Source: Solidesulfovibrio carbinolicus (GTDB lineage: Bacteria; Desulfobacterota; Desulfovibrionia; Desulfovibrionales; Desulfovibrionaceae). From it: a stretch of 64,000 nucleotides of DNA. Below, in pieces: positions 43,749 to 54,507 of this stretch. The DNA is taken from NCBI RefSeq assembly GCF_004135975.1, contig NZ_CP026538.1, forward strand, positions 806,001 through 870,000. Direction: 5' to 3'. The stretch's first letter is position 1; every line of letters starts with the position of its first letter. The translations under genes were made by a program, and so were the position numbers. The notes under the pieces were generated by a model. It was not told the DNA's origin. It worked only from the letters and a program-made list of their open reading frames with translations, and made no database searches.

Positions 43749-44966
43749 ATGGCTGGCAGTTCTTCAGGCGTCACTATCGAGCGTATTGATGACCTCTATT
43801 ACAAAACGACGTTGGATTTCACCACGCAGTCGCATTTTGCGGTCGGACAGGCCTACGCGCAAGCCATCGTCGATATTTTTCCTGCCTACGGTGCCGTAGT
43901 CGACAACTTCCTGTACCTTTCGGCCGTTTCCTCGCCGACGCATCCGGAGTTGCCGGAACTCGTCGCCAAGGCGTACGACCTCGCCGTCGGGATGCCCTCA
44001 TCGTATAAAGACGAACTGGCCGGCATGATGACGGTCTTTTCCTCTCCCGTGGACCGTCTTGGCGACGGTGTCTTGTCCGCCAATGAACTGCTGGTTTTCC
44101 AAGTCGTGCATGACGTCGTGGACCCGGGCAGTTGTTCCGCCGGAGCGGTGTTTGCCGGGGCTTCCGCCACGGGGGCGACCATCGTCGGGCGCAACTTCGA
44201 CTGGTACGACATGCCAGGCGTCTCGTCGCTGCACAATGTCCAGCTTTACGTCAACGGCGACGAGGCCAACGACATCGTGGGCATAGGCCTGCTCGGACAG
44301 CTCTTCCCAGCGTCGGTTTTCAGCGAGAAGCACCTCTCGGGCGCGCTGCTCGACAGCGACATGCACCGCGACTACTTCACGACGCAAGGGGCCACATCCT
44401 ACCCGGCCGATTTTCGCTACGCTTTTGAACAGCAGGACACCCTGGAAGGCGTGAGCCAGTATCTGCTCAGTCAAACCAACACCCATTCCTACATCGGCTT
44501 TTTGGCCGACGTGGAGACGGCGGTGGTGCTGGAAAACGATTTGGAACATCCGGCGTCGCGGGGGCTGCGCACGGCCGAATCGCCGCTGCGCGAAGGGGCC
44601 GTCTGGGAGGTGTCCGGGGCCGTGGCGGCGGTGAACTCGTTTTTGTTGCCCGGCACGACGGACAACTTTACGGATGATCCGGCGAATCAACGGCGTTTTG
44701 CAAGCTATCGGACGCTTTTTGAGGCGGAATTCGCCGAAAATGGCCTGCTTGACATGCAGGATATACAAAACATCGTGTCCTATGCCGGGACCGACGGCAT
44801 CGCCAAGAATTCCGGCGCGATCTACCGTGCGACCAACGACTATCCCACCTATCAGTCGTACATCCTCGACATGGGTTCGTTACGGCTTGTCGCCAATTTC
44901 GGCCCGACCGACGGCAACCCGCCGCAGCCGGCATACGTTCAGGTCTTCGCCGCGAGTCCGTTCTAA
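43749..44966 (+). CDS. Ntn-hydrolase of the C45 (acyl-CoA:6-APA acyltransferase / linear amide hydrolase) superfamily
   Basis: 405 residues from the ATG at 43749, with GGAGG upstream. The key segment SCSAGAVFAGASATGATIVG followed by RNFDWYD (Cys129, Arg148, Asn149, Asp151) is the N-terminal-nucleophile arrangement of C45 and choloylglycine-type hydrolases, in which autocleavage exposes the cysteine. It hydrolyses linear amides; the substrate is unknown. Residues 1-128 would be the released or retained alpha chain. No signal peptide is visible. Base use is somewhat less GC-rich than in neighbours. Single-gene unit followed by an intergenic repeat. Confidence 0.8.
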   Translation: MAGSSSGVTIERIDDLYYKTTLDFTTQSHFAVGQAYAQAIVDIFPAYGAVVDNFLYLSAVSSPTHPELPELVAKAYDLAVGMPSSYKDELAGMMTVFSSPVDRLGDGVLSANELLVFQVVHDVVDPGSCSAGAVFAGASATGATIVGRNFDWYDMPGVSSLHNVQLYVNGDEANDIVGIGLLGQLFPASVFSEKHLSGALLDSDMHRDYFTTQGATSYPADFRYAFEQQDTLEGVSQYLLSQTNTHSYIGFLADVETAVVLENDLEHPASRGLRTAESPLREGAVWEVSGAVAAVNSFLLPGTTDNFTDDPANQRRFASYRTLFEAEFAENGLLDMQDIQNIVSYAGTDGIAKNSGAIYRATNDYPTYQSYILDMGSLRLVANFGPTDGNPPQPAYVQVFAASPF

Positions 44967-45011
44967 CGAAGGTCATTTGGGCTTTCCAACCGCCACAGAT
45001 CCAATACACGC

Positions 45012-45080
45012 CCACCCCCCCTTTAAACCACTCTCCATTTGGGGGGTCCGGGGGCCTCAGGCCCCCGGCCGCCGGAGCAT
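45012..45080 (+). repeat. Dispersed GC-rich intergenic repeat, copy 5
   Basis: CCCCCTTTAAACC, CTCCATTTGGGGGGTCC, palindrome GGGGGCCTCAGGCCCCC (45050-45066), GGCCGCCGGAGC. Most complete copy together with that at 53619-53720. Confidence 0.75.
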
Positions 45081-45119
45081 TCCTCCTGCTGTAAATACCA
45101 TGCTAAGATAGTGTTGAAT

Positions 45120-45151
45120 TATTAACACATAACTGACGTTATGTGTTAATA
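45120..45151. repeat. AT-rich perfect inverted repeat (14-bp arms)
   Basis: TATTAACACATAAC, spacer TGAC, GTTATGTGTTAATA. It stands between convergent genes ending at 44966 and 45157, in otherwise GC-rich DNA, and lacks a U-tract on either strand, so it is a poor intrinsic terminator. A protein-binding or recombination site is possible. Confidence 0.8.
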
Positions 45152-45156
45152 TGGCC

Positions 45157-46557
45157 TCACCTCGCCCTATCCCGAATAATAGCCTTGGCCGGGATCAGGC
45201 CGGTGGCCGCCGCCGACACGATGTTGCCGGCCACGCCCGGCCCGTCGCCGGCCACGTACATGCCGCCGATGGCCGTTTCCAGGTCCTTGGTGGTGTCGAT
45301 CTGGGTGGCGAAGAACTTGATCTCCGGCGCGTAGAGCAAGGTCTCGTCGTTGGCCACGCCCGGGGCCACGGCGTTTAACTGCTCCAGGCCGTCCACGATG
45401 TTGGCCACGATGCGCTCGGGCAGGGCCATGGCGATGTCGCCGCAGGTGACCGAGGTCAGGGTCGGCTCGACGCTGCCCCGGCGGATACGGCTCCAGGTGC
45501 TTCTGCGGCCGCGCTTGAGGTCGCCGAAACGCTGGAGGATGGGGTTGCCGCCGCCGATCATGGTGGCCAGCCGGCCGATGGCCTCGCCGTATGCCTGGTT
45601 GTCCGAGACCGGGTCGTTTAAGACGACCTTGGAGAGAAAGGCGAAGTTGGAGCTGTCCGACTTGGCGTCCATGTAGGCGTGGCCGTTGACGCACACGAAG
45701 TCCTGGTAGTTCTCCAGGGCCACGAAACCGCCCTGGTTGGTGCAAAAGGTCCGGGTCTGGTCGTCGTATTTGCGGGTGCGCACGAAAAAGGTCGGATCGT
45801 AGATCACGTCGGTGATGTCGGACAGGATTTCGCTGTGCACCTCCACCCGCACCCCGACCTCAATGCCGCGCTGGCTGTAGGGCAGGCCGTGGCGGCGGGC
45901 GAGCTGGCCCATCCACTCCGCCCCCACCCGGCCCGGAGCCAGGATGGCGGCCGGAGCCGTGTAGGTCGCCTTGTCCGTGACCACGCCGGCCAGCCGGCCG
46001 CCTTCCACCACGATGTCGCGCACGGTCTCGCCGGTGGCGATGACGACGCCCTTTTCCTCCAGCCCCTTGGCCATGGCCCCGATGTGGGCCGGCAGATGGT
46101 CGCTGCCCAGATGCTTCTGGCGAATGAGCAGCAGCTCGATGCCGAGCTTGCGGGCTTCCTTGCGGATGGCCTTGGCCCGGTCCATGTCCGTGGGATAGAC
46201 TTGGCCGTCCATGCCCAGGCTCGTGAACACGGCCTCGGTCTCCTCAATCAGCGCATTGGCCGCCGACAGGGGCATGAACTGGGTCAGGTCGGTCTTGCCG
46301 AGCTTGGGGATGAAATTGAGCTTGCCGTCGGAAAAAAGCCCGGCCCCGCCGATGCCCGAGAGGATGTTGCAGGGCTTGCATTTGACGCAGTCGGCCCGGC
46401 CCTTGAGGGGGCAGCGGCGCTTGGCCGGGGCCTTGCCTTTTTCCAGCAGCAGCACGGACAGGTTGGAGTGGTTGCACAGGTAATGGGCCGCGAAAAGCCC
46501 GGCCGGGCCGCCGCCGACCACAATGACGTCGAATTCGGTGCGCGTGGACTGGGACAC
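45157..46557 (-). CDS. FAD-dependent oxidoreductase of the COG2509 family
   Basis: 466 residues from a GTG at 46557, with GGAGG upstream; the open frame continues 1.5 kb further but that is antisense to the next gene. Dinucleotide-binding loop VIVVGGGPAGLFAAHYL at the N-terminus, then a Cys-rich segment GRADCVKCKPCNILSGIGGA that may hold a cluster or disulfide, ILAPGRVGAEWMGQLA, GIEVGVRVEVHSEIL, and C-terminal FAD contacts YVAGDGPGVAGNIVSAAATG. Related to uncharacterised dehydrogenases of the GG/HI0933 superfamily. The redox substrate is unknown. Confidence 0.87.
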   Translation of the reverse strand: MSQSTRTEFDVIVVGGGPAGLFAAHYLCNHSNLSVLLLEKGKAPAKRRCPLKGRADCVKCKPCNILSGIGGAGLFSDGKLNFIPKLGKTDLTQFMPLSAANALIEETEAVFTSLGMDGQVYPTDMDRAKAIRKEARKLGIELLLIRQKHLGSDHLPAHIGAMAKGLEEKGVVIATGETVRDIVVEGGRLAGVVTDKATYTAPAAILAPGRVGAEWMGQLARRHGLPYSQRGIEVGVRVEVHSEILSDITDVIYDPTFFVRTRKYDDQTRTFCTNQGGFVALENYQDFVCVNGHAYMDAKSDSSNFAFLSKVVLNDPVSDNQAYGEAIGRLATMIGGGNPILQRFGDLKRGRRSTWSRIRRGSVEPTLTSVTCGDIAMALPERIVANIVDGLEQLNAVAPGVANDETLLYAPEIKFFATQIDTTKDLETAIGGMYVAGDGPGVAGNIVSAAATGLIPAKAIIRDRAR

Positions 46558-46842
46558 GGGAAACCTCCGCAAAAAACCCCGCGCGCGGCGGGGGATGGTA
46601 CGGACATACAGGGGAGCGGGGCGTCTTGGCAAGGCGTGGGAGGGGCGGCCAGGCCCGGCGCGTTGTCCGGCGGACACGGCCAGCCGGCTCCCGACGGTCC
46701 GACAGGAAGGGCAGGTTCGTGGTGGCGGGATGTGCTCGCGGTTCTTTTGCTTTGCACCGCAATGGTGTAGGCTTGTGACAGGCGTGAAGTCGGCGCGGGA
46801 AGTCGCGCGCCCGAAACCGGAGGGCGGCGGCGGGGAGGTCAC

Positions 46843-48060
46843 ATGACCCGGCAGCGAATACTGTTCGTCGACGATGATCCGCAACTGCTCGGCGGCTTGC
46901 GGCGGATGCTGTGGGATCGGCGCGAGGTTTGGGACATGCGTTTCGCCGAGGGCGGGGCGGCGGCCCTGGCCATGCTGGAGGCGGCCCCGGCCGATCTGGT
47001 CGTGTCCGATGTGCGGATGCCGGGCATGGACGGGCCGGAACTCCTGGAGCAGGTGCGGCTTCGCTGGCCGGCCACGGTGCGCATGATCCTGTCGGGCCAC
47101 TCGGACCGGGATTTCGTGGTGCGCGCCATCAAGCCCGCCCACCAGTTTTTGTCCAAGCCTTGCACGCCCCAGGAACTGCGGGCGGCCATCGAACGGGTGC
47201 TGGGGCTTCGCGACATTTTCACCGACAAGCGCCTGTGCGAGGCCGTGGCCCGCCTCGACGCCCTGCCGGTGCTGCCGGCGGCTTTCGCCGAACTGACCGA
47301 GGAACTGCGCTCGCCCAATGCCTCGCCGCGCAGCCTTGGCGACATCCTCGACCGCGACGCCGGACTGGCCGCCGGGCTGCTCAAGCTCGTCAACTCCTCC
47401 TTTTTCGGCCTGGCCCGGCGGGTCTCCTCCACCGAGCAGGCCGTCACGCTGCTTGGCCTGGACACGGTGCGGGCGCTGGTCCTGTCCCATGGCCTTTTTT
47501 CCCGGTTCGACGCCGGGCGCTATCCCGGGTTCACCTTGTCGGGGCTGTGGAACCACAGCCTGGGCACGGCCCGGCTGGCCCAGGGCATCGCCCGCCAGGA
47601 AGGCGCGCCCAAAAACATGCTCGACGCCTGTTTCATGGCCGGGCTGGTCCATGATGTGGGCAAGCTCATCCTGGCCGAGCTGTTCGAGCCGGAATACCTC
47701 CGGGCGCTTTCCCTGTCCCGGGAGCGCAATATGCCCATTTTCGATGCGGAAATGGAAGTCTTCGGGGTGTCTCATGCCGGCGTCGGCGCGTATTTGCTGG
47801 GGCTTTGGGGGTTCGAGGAGCGGGTGGTCCTGGGCGTGGCCCGCCATCATCAACCCGAGGCGGCCGGACCGGACGCCTCGCTGGCCGTGGCCGCCGTCCA
47901 CGCCGCCAACGCCCTGGAGCACGAACTGGTGGTCATAAACAGCCACTATGCTCCTCATGTCGTGAGCGAAGAGGCCCTGGCCGCCCTGGGCTTTGACGGG
48001 CGGCTCCAGGCCTGGCGCGAGGCCGGCCTTGATCTCTTGAGCCAAGGAGCGCAGCCTTGA
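46843..48060 (+). CDS. Response regulator with HDOD output domain
   Basis: 405 residues from the ATG at 46843, with GGGGAGG upstream. Receiver (ILFVDDDPQLLGG, VVSDVRMPGMDGPE with the phospho-acceptor aspartate, FLSKPCTPQEL) followed by an HDOD domain from about residue 140: LPVLPAAFAELTEELRSP, LLKLVNSSFFGLARRVSS, AVTLLGLDTVRALVLSHGLF, FMAGLVHDVGKLILAELF. HDOD proteins lack the full HD nuclease triad and act in c-di-GMP or stress signalling. Its stop overlaps the TTG start of the next regulator, so they act together. Confidence 0.9.
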   Translation: MTRQRILFVDDDPQLLGGLRRMLWDRREVWDMRFAEGGAAALAMLEAAPADLVVSDVRMPGMDGPELLEQVRLRWPATVRMILSGHSDRDFVVRAIKPAHQFLSKPCTPQELRAAIERVLGLRDIFTDKRLCEAVARLDALPVLPAAFAELTEELRSPNASPRSLGDILDRDAGLAAGLLKLVNSSFFGLARRVSSTEQAVTLLGLDTVRALVLSHGLFSRFDAGRYPGFTLSGLWNHSLGTARLAQGIARQEGAPKNMLDACFMAGLVHDVGKLILAELFEPEYLRALSLSRERNMPIFDAEMEVFGVSHAGVGAYLLGLWGFEERVVLGVARHHQPEAAGPDASLAVAAVHAANALEHELVVINSHYAPHVVSEEALAALGFDGRLQAWREAGLDLLSQGAQP

Positions 48061-49211
48061 ACAAGCGGGTGCTTTTCATCGACGACGACGAACGCATCCT
48101 GGCCGGTTTCCGGCGCAACCTCCACAGCCATTTCGAGGTGGACGTCGCCGTGGGCCCCGAGGCAGGGCTTGCCAAGGTGCGCGACAATCCGCCCTATGCC
48201 GTGGTGGTGTCCGACCTGCGGATGCCGGGCATGGACGGCATCGCCGTGCTGGCCAAGGTGCGCGAGCTGCGGCCCGACACCGTGCGCGTGATGCTGACCG
48301 GTTTCGCTGAACTGGAGGCGGCCATCGCGGCCGTCAACGAGGGCAACATCTTCCGGTTTCTGACCAAGCCCTGCGAGACCGGCTATCTCATCGGCGCGCT
48401 GACCGCCGCCGTGGAGCAATACCGCCTGGTCATGGCCGAGCGGGAGCTGCTCGAAGGCACGCTTCGCGGCAGCCTCAAGATGCTCTCGGAAGTGCTGTCG
48501 CTGTTGCGGCCGGAGGTCTACGGCCGGGCGGCCCGCATCGCGCCCTACGTGCGGCCCCTGGCCAAGCTGTGTGGCGATCCCGCCCCCTGGCAGACGGAAG
48601 TGGCGGCCATGCTGTGCCTGATGGGCTACATCGTCCTGCCCGAGGGGGTGGTCTCCAAGGTGGAGCGGGGCCGGCAGCTCTCGGCCGACGACGCCGCCGT
48701 CTACCGTCAGCACGCCGAGGTGGCGGCCAAGCTCGTGGCCAACATCCCCCGCATGGGGCATGTGGCCAAGTCCATCGCCTATCAGGAAAAAAATTTTGAC
48801 GGCACGGGCTTTCCCGAGGGCGGCCCGACGGGCAAGGAGCTGCCGCTGGGGGCGCGCATCCTGCGGGTGTTGCTCGACTTCGACCGCCTGACCGGGGCCG
48901 GGCTGGCCAAGGCAGAGGCCTACAAATCCCTCAAGCAGACAACCGGCCTGTACGATCCCGACGTGCTGGCCGCCCTGGGCGAGGTGCTTGGTGAGGAAGG
49001 CCGCTACGTCATCGTCAAGATGGCCATCAAGAACCTGCGCGAGGGCATGGTGCTGGCCGAGGACATTTTCGTGACCCGGGGCGGCCAGGTGATGAAGGTG
49101 CTGCCCAAGGGCTACGAACTCTCCGACGTGGCCCTGGCCCACATCACCAAACTCGCCCGCTACGACAGCATCACCGATCCGGTGAAAGTCATCGTGCCTT
49201 CGGACGTCTGA
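48057..49211 (+). CDS. Response regulator with degenerate HD-GYP-like output
   Basis: 384 residues from a TTG at 48057 (TTGA overlap; AAGGAG upstream). Receiver: VLFIDDDERILAGFRR, VVVSDLRMPGMDG, FRFLTKPCETGYL. The output resembles RpfG-type HD-GYP proteins (IAYQEKNFDGTGFPEGGPTG corresponds to the GYP segment), but the LLHDIGKI catalytic block is replaced by MLCLMGYIVLPEG near residue 187, so the metal-binding His-Asp pair is absent. It probably does not hydrolyse c-di-GMP and may act as a binding or partner protein for the preceding HDOD regulator. Confidence 0.85.
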   Translation: MNKRVLFIDDDERILAGFRRNLHSHFEVDVAVGPEAGLAKVRDNPPYAVVVSDLRMPGMDGIAVLAKVRELRPDTVRVMLTGFAELEAAIAAVNEGNIFRFLTKPCETGYLIGALTAAVEQYRLVMAERELLEGTLRGSLKMLSEVLSLLRPEVYGRAARIAPYVRPLAKLCGDPAPWQTEVAAMLCLMGYIVLPEGVVSKVERGRQLSADDAAVYRQHAEVAAKLVANIPRMGHVAKSIAYQEKNFDGTGFPEGGPTGKELPLGARILRVLLDFDRLTGAGLAKAEAYKSLKQTTGLYDPDVLAALGEVLGEEGRYVIVKMAIKNLREGMVLAEDIFVTRGGQVMKVLPKGYELSDVALAHITKLARYDSITDPVKVIVPSDV

Positions 49212-49258
49212 CGGCCAGGCATGGCGGCCGGTTCCATCTTTCGTGGAGGCAAACGCGG

Positions 49259-49663
49259 TTACGCCCGCCGGGGCCGGCCCGGCGACAGGGGCCTTGCCGG
49301 AGGCGGGCCGAAGTGGTTGGCCGTGCGCCGCAGGGCCGGCAGCACGCCGCCGTGGCCCCGACGCAGGACGAGTAGGCACACGACCAAGAGCACCGGCGGC
49401 ACGACCAGCAGCACATGGAGCAGATCGCAGCCGAGCACAAAGCGCCACACTGCGGTCGGCAGATCGTCCCTGGGCATGGCGCTTAAATCGAAATTGAGGA
49501 AATCCGGCAGGATGCCATAGATCGTGGTGTCCGGCCAGACGCCGTAGAGCTGCTGCCAGCCGACCTTGAACAGGGCCACCAGCAGCGAGCCGACAGCCCA
49601 GAGCACCAGCAGGCAGGCGGCGGCAAAAGCCGCCAGGCGTTCAAACGGATCGGCGTCGGCCAT
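49259..49663 (-). CDS. Hypothetical small membrane protein
   Basis: 134 residues from the ATG at 49663. Two membrane helices: FAAACLLVLWAVGSLLVALF and CDLLHVLLVVPPVLLVVCLL, separated by a ~45-residue polar loop (VWPDTTIYGILPDFLNFD). The C-terminus is basic and Pro-rich. Ribosome-binding site is weak. Convergent with the HD regulator. No homologous function recognised. Confidence 0.55.
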   Translation of the reverse strand: MADADPFERLAAFAAACLLVLWAVGSLLVALFKVGWQQLYGVWPDTTIYGILPDFLNFDLSAMPRDDLPTAVWRFVLGCDLLHVLLVVPPVLLVVCLLVLRRGHGGVLPALRRTANHFGPPPARPLSPGRPRRA

Positions 49664-49819
49664 GGTCCCTTCCCGGCCGCGCCCAGGCGCGGCGCAAGAA
49701 ATAAAGCAAGAATAATGCCTGCCGGCAACGCCAGCGTAGGCCTCGCTGGCTCCAACATCGCGCCGGCCAAGGCCGGTCTGGAGGCGTTCAGGTACGGCCG
49801 GCGCGTCCGGCCTTGGGCG

Positions 49820-52387
<2,568 letters not shown>

Positions 52388-52751
52388 GGCGTTCCTGGCG
52401 TTGGCGATACGGGGCCTGACAATGTGACAGTATGACCCTTTTTGGGCAGTGGGGCAAGCAGGCGCGCCGGCCGGGAACAGTGAAAAAAATATTCCCTGCC
52501 GCCGGGGCGTCGGGGGCAGCCAAGCGCACGTGGCGCTTCGAAAGGCCGGGCGGCGGCTTTGCGGACCCGGCGTCACGCCATAAAAGGCGTTTCGTGACTT
52601 TTGGTTGCCGGATCGGCCGTATTGACACTCGGCCGATCCTTCTTCACCCTCCGGGCGTTTTCACCGACCAAAAGGACGCCGGGCCGGGGACGAGGCGCGG
52701 CCTTGCCGTGTCTGCCGTCGGCCTTTTGCGTCAGCATAACAAGGAGTCGCC
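52388..52751. other. Intergenic region between hybrid kinase and DUF169 gene
   Basis: 364 bases with two inverted repeats: an imperfect GTCACG...CGTGAC at about 52572-52598 and a perfect 10-bp pair at 52610-52639. No reading frame with a start signal. Divergent promoters must lie here. Confidence 0.5.
52610..52639 (+). promoter_or_regulatory. Perfect inverted repeat, possible operator of the DUF169 gene
   Basis: GGATCGGCCG, 10-base spacer TATTGACACT, CGGCCGATCC. The spacer contains TTGACA, a consensus -35, though no matching -10 sits 17 bases on. It lies 113 bases upstream of the ATG at 52752. Could be an operator or an attenuator stem. Confidence 0.45.
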
Positions 52752-53552
52752 ATGAACGCGATGTCGTACGGGGATATGCAGAAGGCGTTGATGGATGAGC
52801 TGCGGCTCATGCACTATCCTATCGCCATCAAGTATTTTTTTGACCAAGCCGAGCTGGACGCCTTCAAGGCCGAGAAGGAGTATTACCTGCCGGCCAAGGC
52901 CTTGACCTTTTGCCAGGCCGAGCTTGGCGCGCGCATGGAGGGCATCACCGTCCTTATGGGGCCGGAGCAGCTGGGCTGTTCCAACGCCAAGTGCGGTTTC
53001 GGCTGGAAGGAGATCGACGCGGCCGAGATCAAGGGCCATCTCAAATACGTGCGCGACCTGGAGCAGGCCGAGAAGTTCGTGCGCAGCAAGCCGCGCCTGT
53101 CCGGCAAGCTTTTGGCCGTGGCCGTCTCGCCCCTGGCCGACACCATGTTCGCGCCCGACGTGGTGCATTTCTACTGCGACAACATGCAGGCCTACCATCT
53201 GGTCGTGGACTGGATGGCGGCCCTGGACAAGCATCCGCTGCGTCCCAACATGACCATCAACTCGGCGGCCTGCGCCGGCAACGTCCATGTGTTCAACACC
53301 GGCGAGGCCAACGTGTTTCTGGCCTGCAGCGGCAGCTACAACGCCGGCAAGACCGAGCGCGGCGAGATCAACGTGGGCATTCCGGGCGCGGACATCGGCA
53401 AGGTCGTGGCCCAGCTCATGGCGCGCAAGGAAGCCACGGGCGGCGCGGCCCTGACCCGCACCGGCCATCCTTTCCCCGGAGCCGACATCTGCAAGAACTG
53501 TCCGCTGATCGTCTTCAAGAAGGGCAAGGCCCCGGCCGAGGCCGATTCGTAG
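52752..53552 (+). CDS. DUF169-family protein
   Basis: 266 residues from the ATG at 52752, with AAGGAG upstream. DUF169 proteins are common in sulfate reducers, methanogens and clostridia; function unknown. Seen: IAIKYFFDQAELDAF, AKALTFCQAELGARMEG, CSNAKCGFGW, VVHFYCDNMQAYHLVV, SAACAGNVHVFNTGEANVFL, ACSGSYNAGKTERGEINVGI, and a C-terminal ICKNCPLIVF. The eight or so cysteines in CxxxxC and CxxC settings suggest a metal or cluster site. A strong terminator follows. Confidence 0.88.
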   Translation: MNAMSYGDMQKALMDELRLMHYPIAIKYFFDQAELDAFKAEKEYYLPAKALTFCQAELGARMEGITVLMGPEQLGCSNAKCGFGWKEIDAAEIKGHLKYVRDLEQAEKFVRSKPRLSGKLLAVAVSPLADTMFAPDVVHFYCDNMQAYHLVVDWMAALDKHPLRPNMTINSAACAGNVHVFNTGEANVFLACSGSYNAGKTERGEINVGIPGADIGKVVAQLMARKEATGGAALTRTGHPFPGADICKNCPLIVFKKGKAPAEADS

Positions 53553-53575
53553 TTTTGCCGCCCCGCGCGGCAGTA

Positions 53576-53609
53576 AAAAGGCGGTCCCCAACGCGGGGCC
53601 GCCTTTTTT
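53576..53609. terminator. Intrinsic terminator after DUF169 gene
   Basis: AAAGGCGG (53577-53584) pairs with CCGCCTTT (53599-53606), with an inner CCCC/GGGG stem; flanked by A and T runs, so it can work in both directions. Confidence 0.88.
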
Positions 53610-53618
53610 CTTTTTTCC

Positions 53619-53720
53619 CGGGGGTTGCCCCCTTTGACCCTTTCCCCATTTGGGGGGTCTGGGGGCCTCAGGCCCCCAGCCGCCGGAGGCCGCTTCTCTT
53701 CTCTTTTCTTCTTATTTTTC
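53619..53720 (+). repeat. Dispersed GC-rich intergenic repeat, copy 6
   Basis: CCCCTTTGACCCTTTCCCC, ATTTGGGGGGTC, palindrome GGGGGCCTCAGGCCCCC, AGCCGCCGGAGGC, then a long pyrimidine tract (CTTCTCTTCTCTTTTCTTC). The longest copy; gives the reference layout. Confidence 0.75.
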
Positions 53721-53722
53721 AA

Positions 53723-53944
53723 CTAAATAGACGTGCGCACAATAGCCCCCAGGCCGGTGTCGAGGAAGTGGGTGGTGATGGCCTTGGGGTCGGAGGTGTC
53801 CGGCACGTTGGAACCCATGCGCGGGGACAGGCGCTCGATGGCGTAGTGGTCCGCGCCAAGGGCGGCCACCATGTCGGCGGTGGAGGAGCCGTCGAAGCGG
53901 GTGAGGAACAGGGCGCGGTCCCACATGCGGTCGGAGATGGACAT
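53723..53944 (-). CDS. Small hypothetical protein
   Basis: 73 residues from the ATG at 53944, with GGGAG upstream. No signal peptide or membrane helix. Sequence includes MWDRALFLTRFDGSSTADMV and DTGLGAIVRTSI. No motif recognised. Coding potential is supported by the ribosome-binding site and by codon use like neighbouring genes; the repeat copy begins right at its stop. Confidence 0.5.
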   Translation of the reverse strand: MSISDRMWDRALFLTRFDGSSTADMVAALGADHYAIERLSPRMGSNVPDTSDPKAITTHFLDTGLGAIVRTSI

Positions 53945-54087
53945 GGCTGACTCCCGATCGGCTTGTCCGTAAGATAGTGCGGCCGGGCGCGGCCGGCAAG
54001 GGAATTGGGGATATTTCGGCGAATTGGCAGTGGCCTGGCCGGGGCGAAAGCGGCCCGGGAGCCCTGGCGGCGGGCCGCATGGCGGCT

Positions 54088-54103
54088 TGGCACGTTTCTG
54101 GCT
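54088..54103 (+). promoter_or_regulatory. Sigma54-type promoter of the Pro/Tyr-rich secreted protein gene
   Basis: TGGCACGTTTCTGGCT: GG and GC separated by 10 bases, differing from the TGGCACG-N4-TTGCW consensus at one position. 42 bases upstream of the ATG at 54145. A near-identical site precedes the 205-residue protein gene on the other strand. Confidence 0.65.
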
Positions 54104-54144
54104 GATGGGAGGCCAAACGCCTCGTAACGGGGAGGAACATCGCC

Positions 54145-54411
54145 ATGCGACGCACGCTTATCCTACTTGCCATATTATGTTTGCTGACCGCCTTGCCGGC
54201 GGCCCGGGCGGAAGCCTTCACCATCGTCACCCCCGGGTTTGCCGTGAGCGTGCCGCTTTATGCCGCGCCTGCTCCGGTGTATGTCGCGCCGCCGCCGCCG
54301 GTGTATGTGGCTCCGGCCTACGCGCCGCCGGTGGTGGTCGCGCCGGCCTATCCCGGGCCGGTCTATGTGGGGCCGGGCTATCCGCTGCCCCCGCCGCCGC
54401 CGCGCTGGTAA
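54145..54411 (+). CDS. Small secreted Pro/Val/Tyr-rich repeat protein
   Basis: 88 residues from the ATG at 54145, with GGGGAGG upstream. A cleavable signal peptide (LILLAILCLLTALPAARA) is followed by short repeats of the form PVYVAPP / PAYAPPVVV / PGPVYVGPGY and a PPPPPRW end. Such YVAP-type sequences occur in small exported proteins of proteobacteria; they are extended and probably surface or periplasmic. Expected to be controlled by the sigma54-type promoter and ends at a strong terminator. Confidence 0.75.
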   Translation: MRRTLILLAILCLLTALPAARAEAFTIVTPGFAVSVPLYAAPAPVYVAPPPPVYVAPAYAPPVVVAPAYPGPVYVGPGYPLPPPPPRW

Positions 54412-54461
54412 GGCGTCGGCCGCCGGCCGGCCGTGACCGGCGGGCCTTGGACCAGACGGTA

Positions 54462-54497
54462 AGCCCCCGTCGTCCGGCGGACGACGGGGGCTTGTTG
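54462..54497. terminator. Bidirectional terminator between two sigma54-type units
   Basis: A 14-bp perfect stem AAGCCCCCGTCGTC / GACGACGGGGGCTT (54462-54475, 54481-54494) with a 5-base loop. T-rich on the plus side (TTGTTG); convergent genes end at 54411 and 54508. Confidence 0.75.
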
Positions 54498-54507
54498 CTT
54501 GGGTCGG

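Noticed and set aside
46558-48045. N-terminal extension of the COG2509 flavoprotein frame
   Set aside because: The extension is antisense to the HDOD regulator gene; the GTG at 46557 has a good ribosome-binding site and directly precedes the FAD-binding loop.
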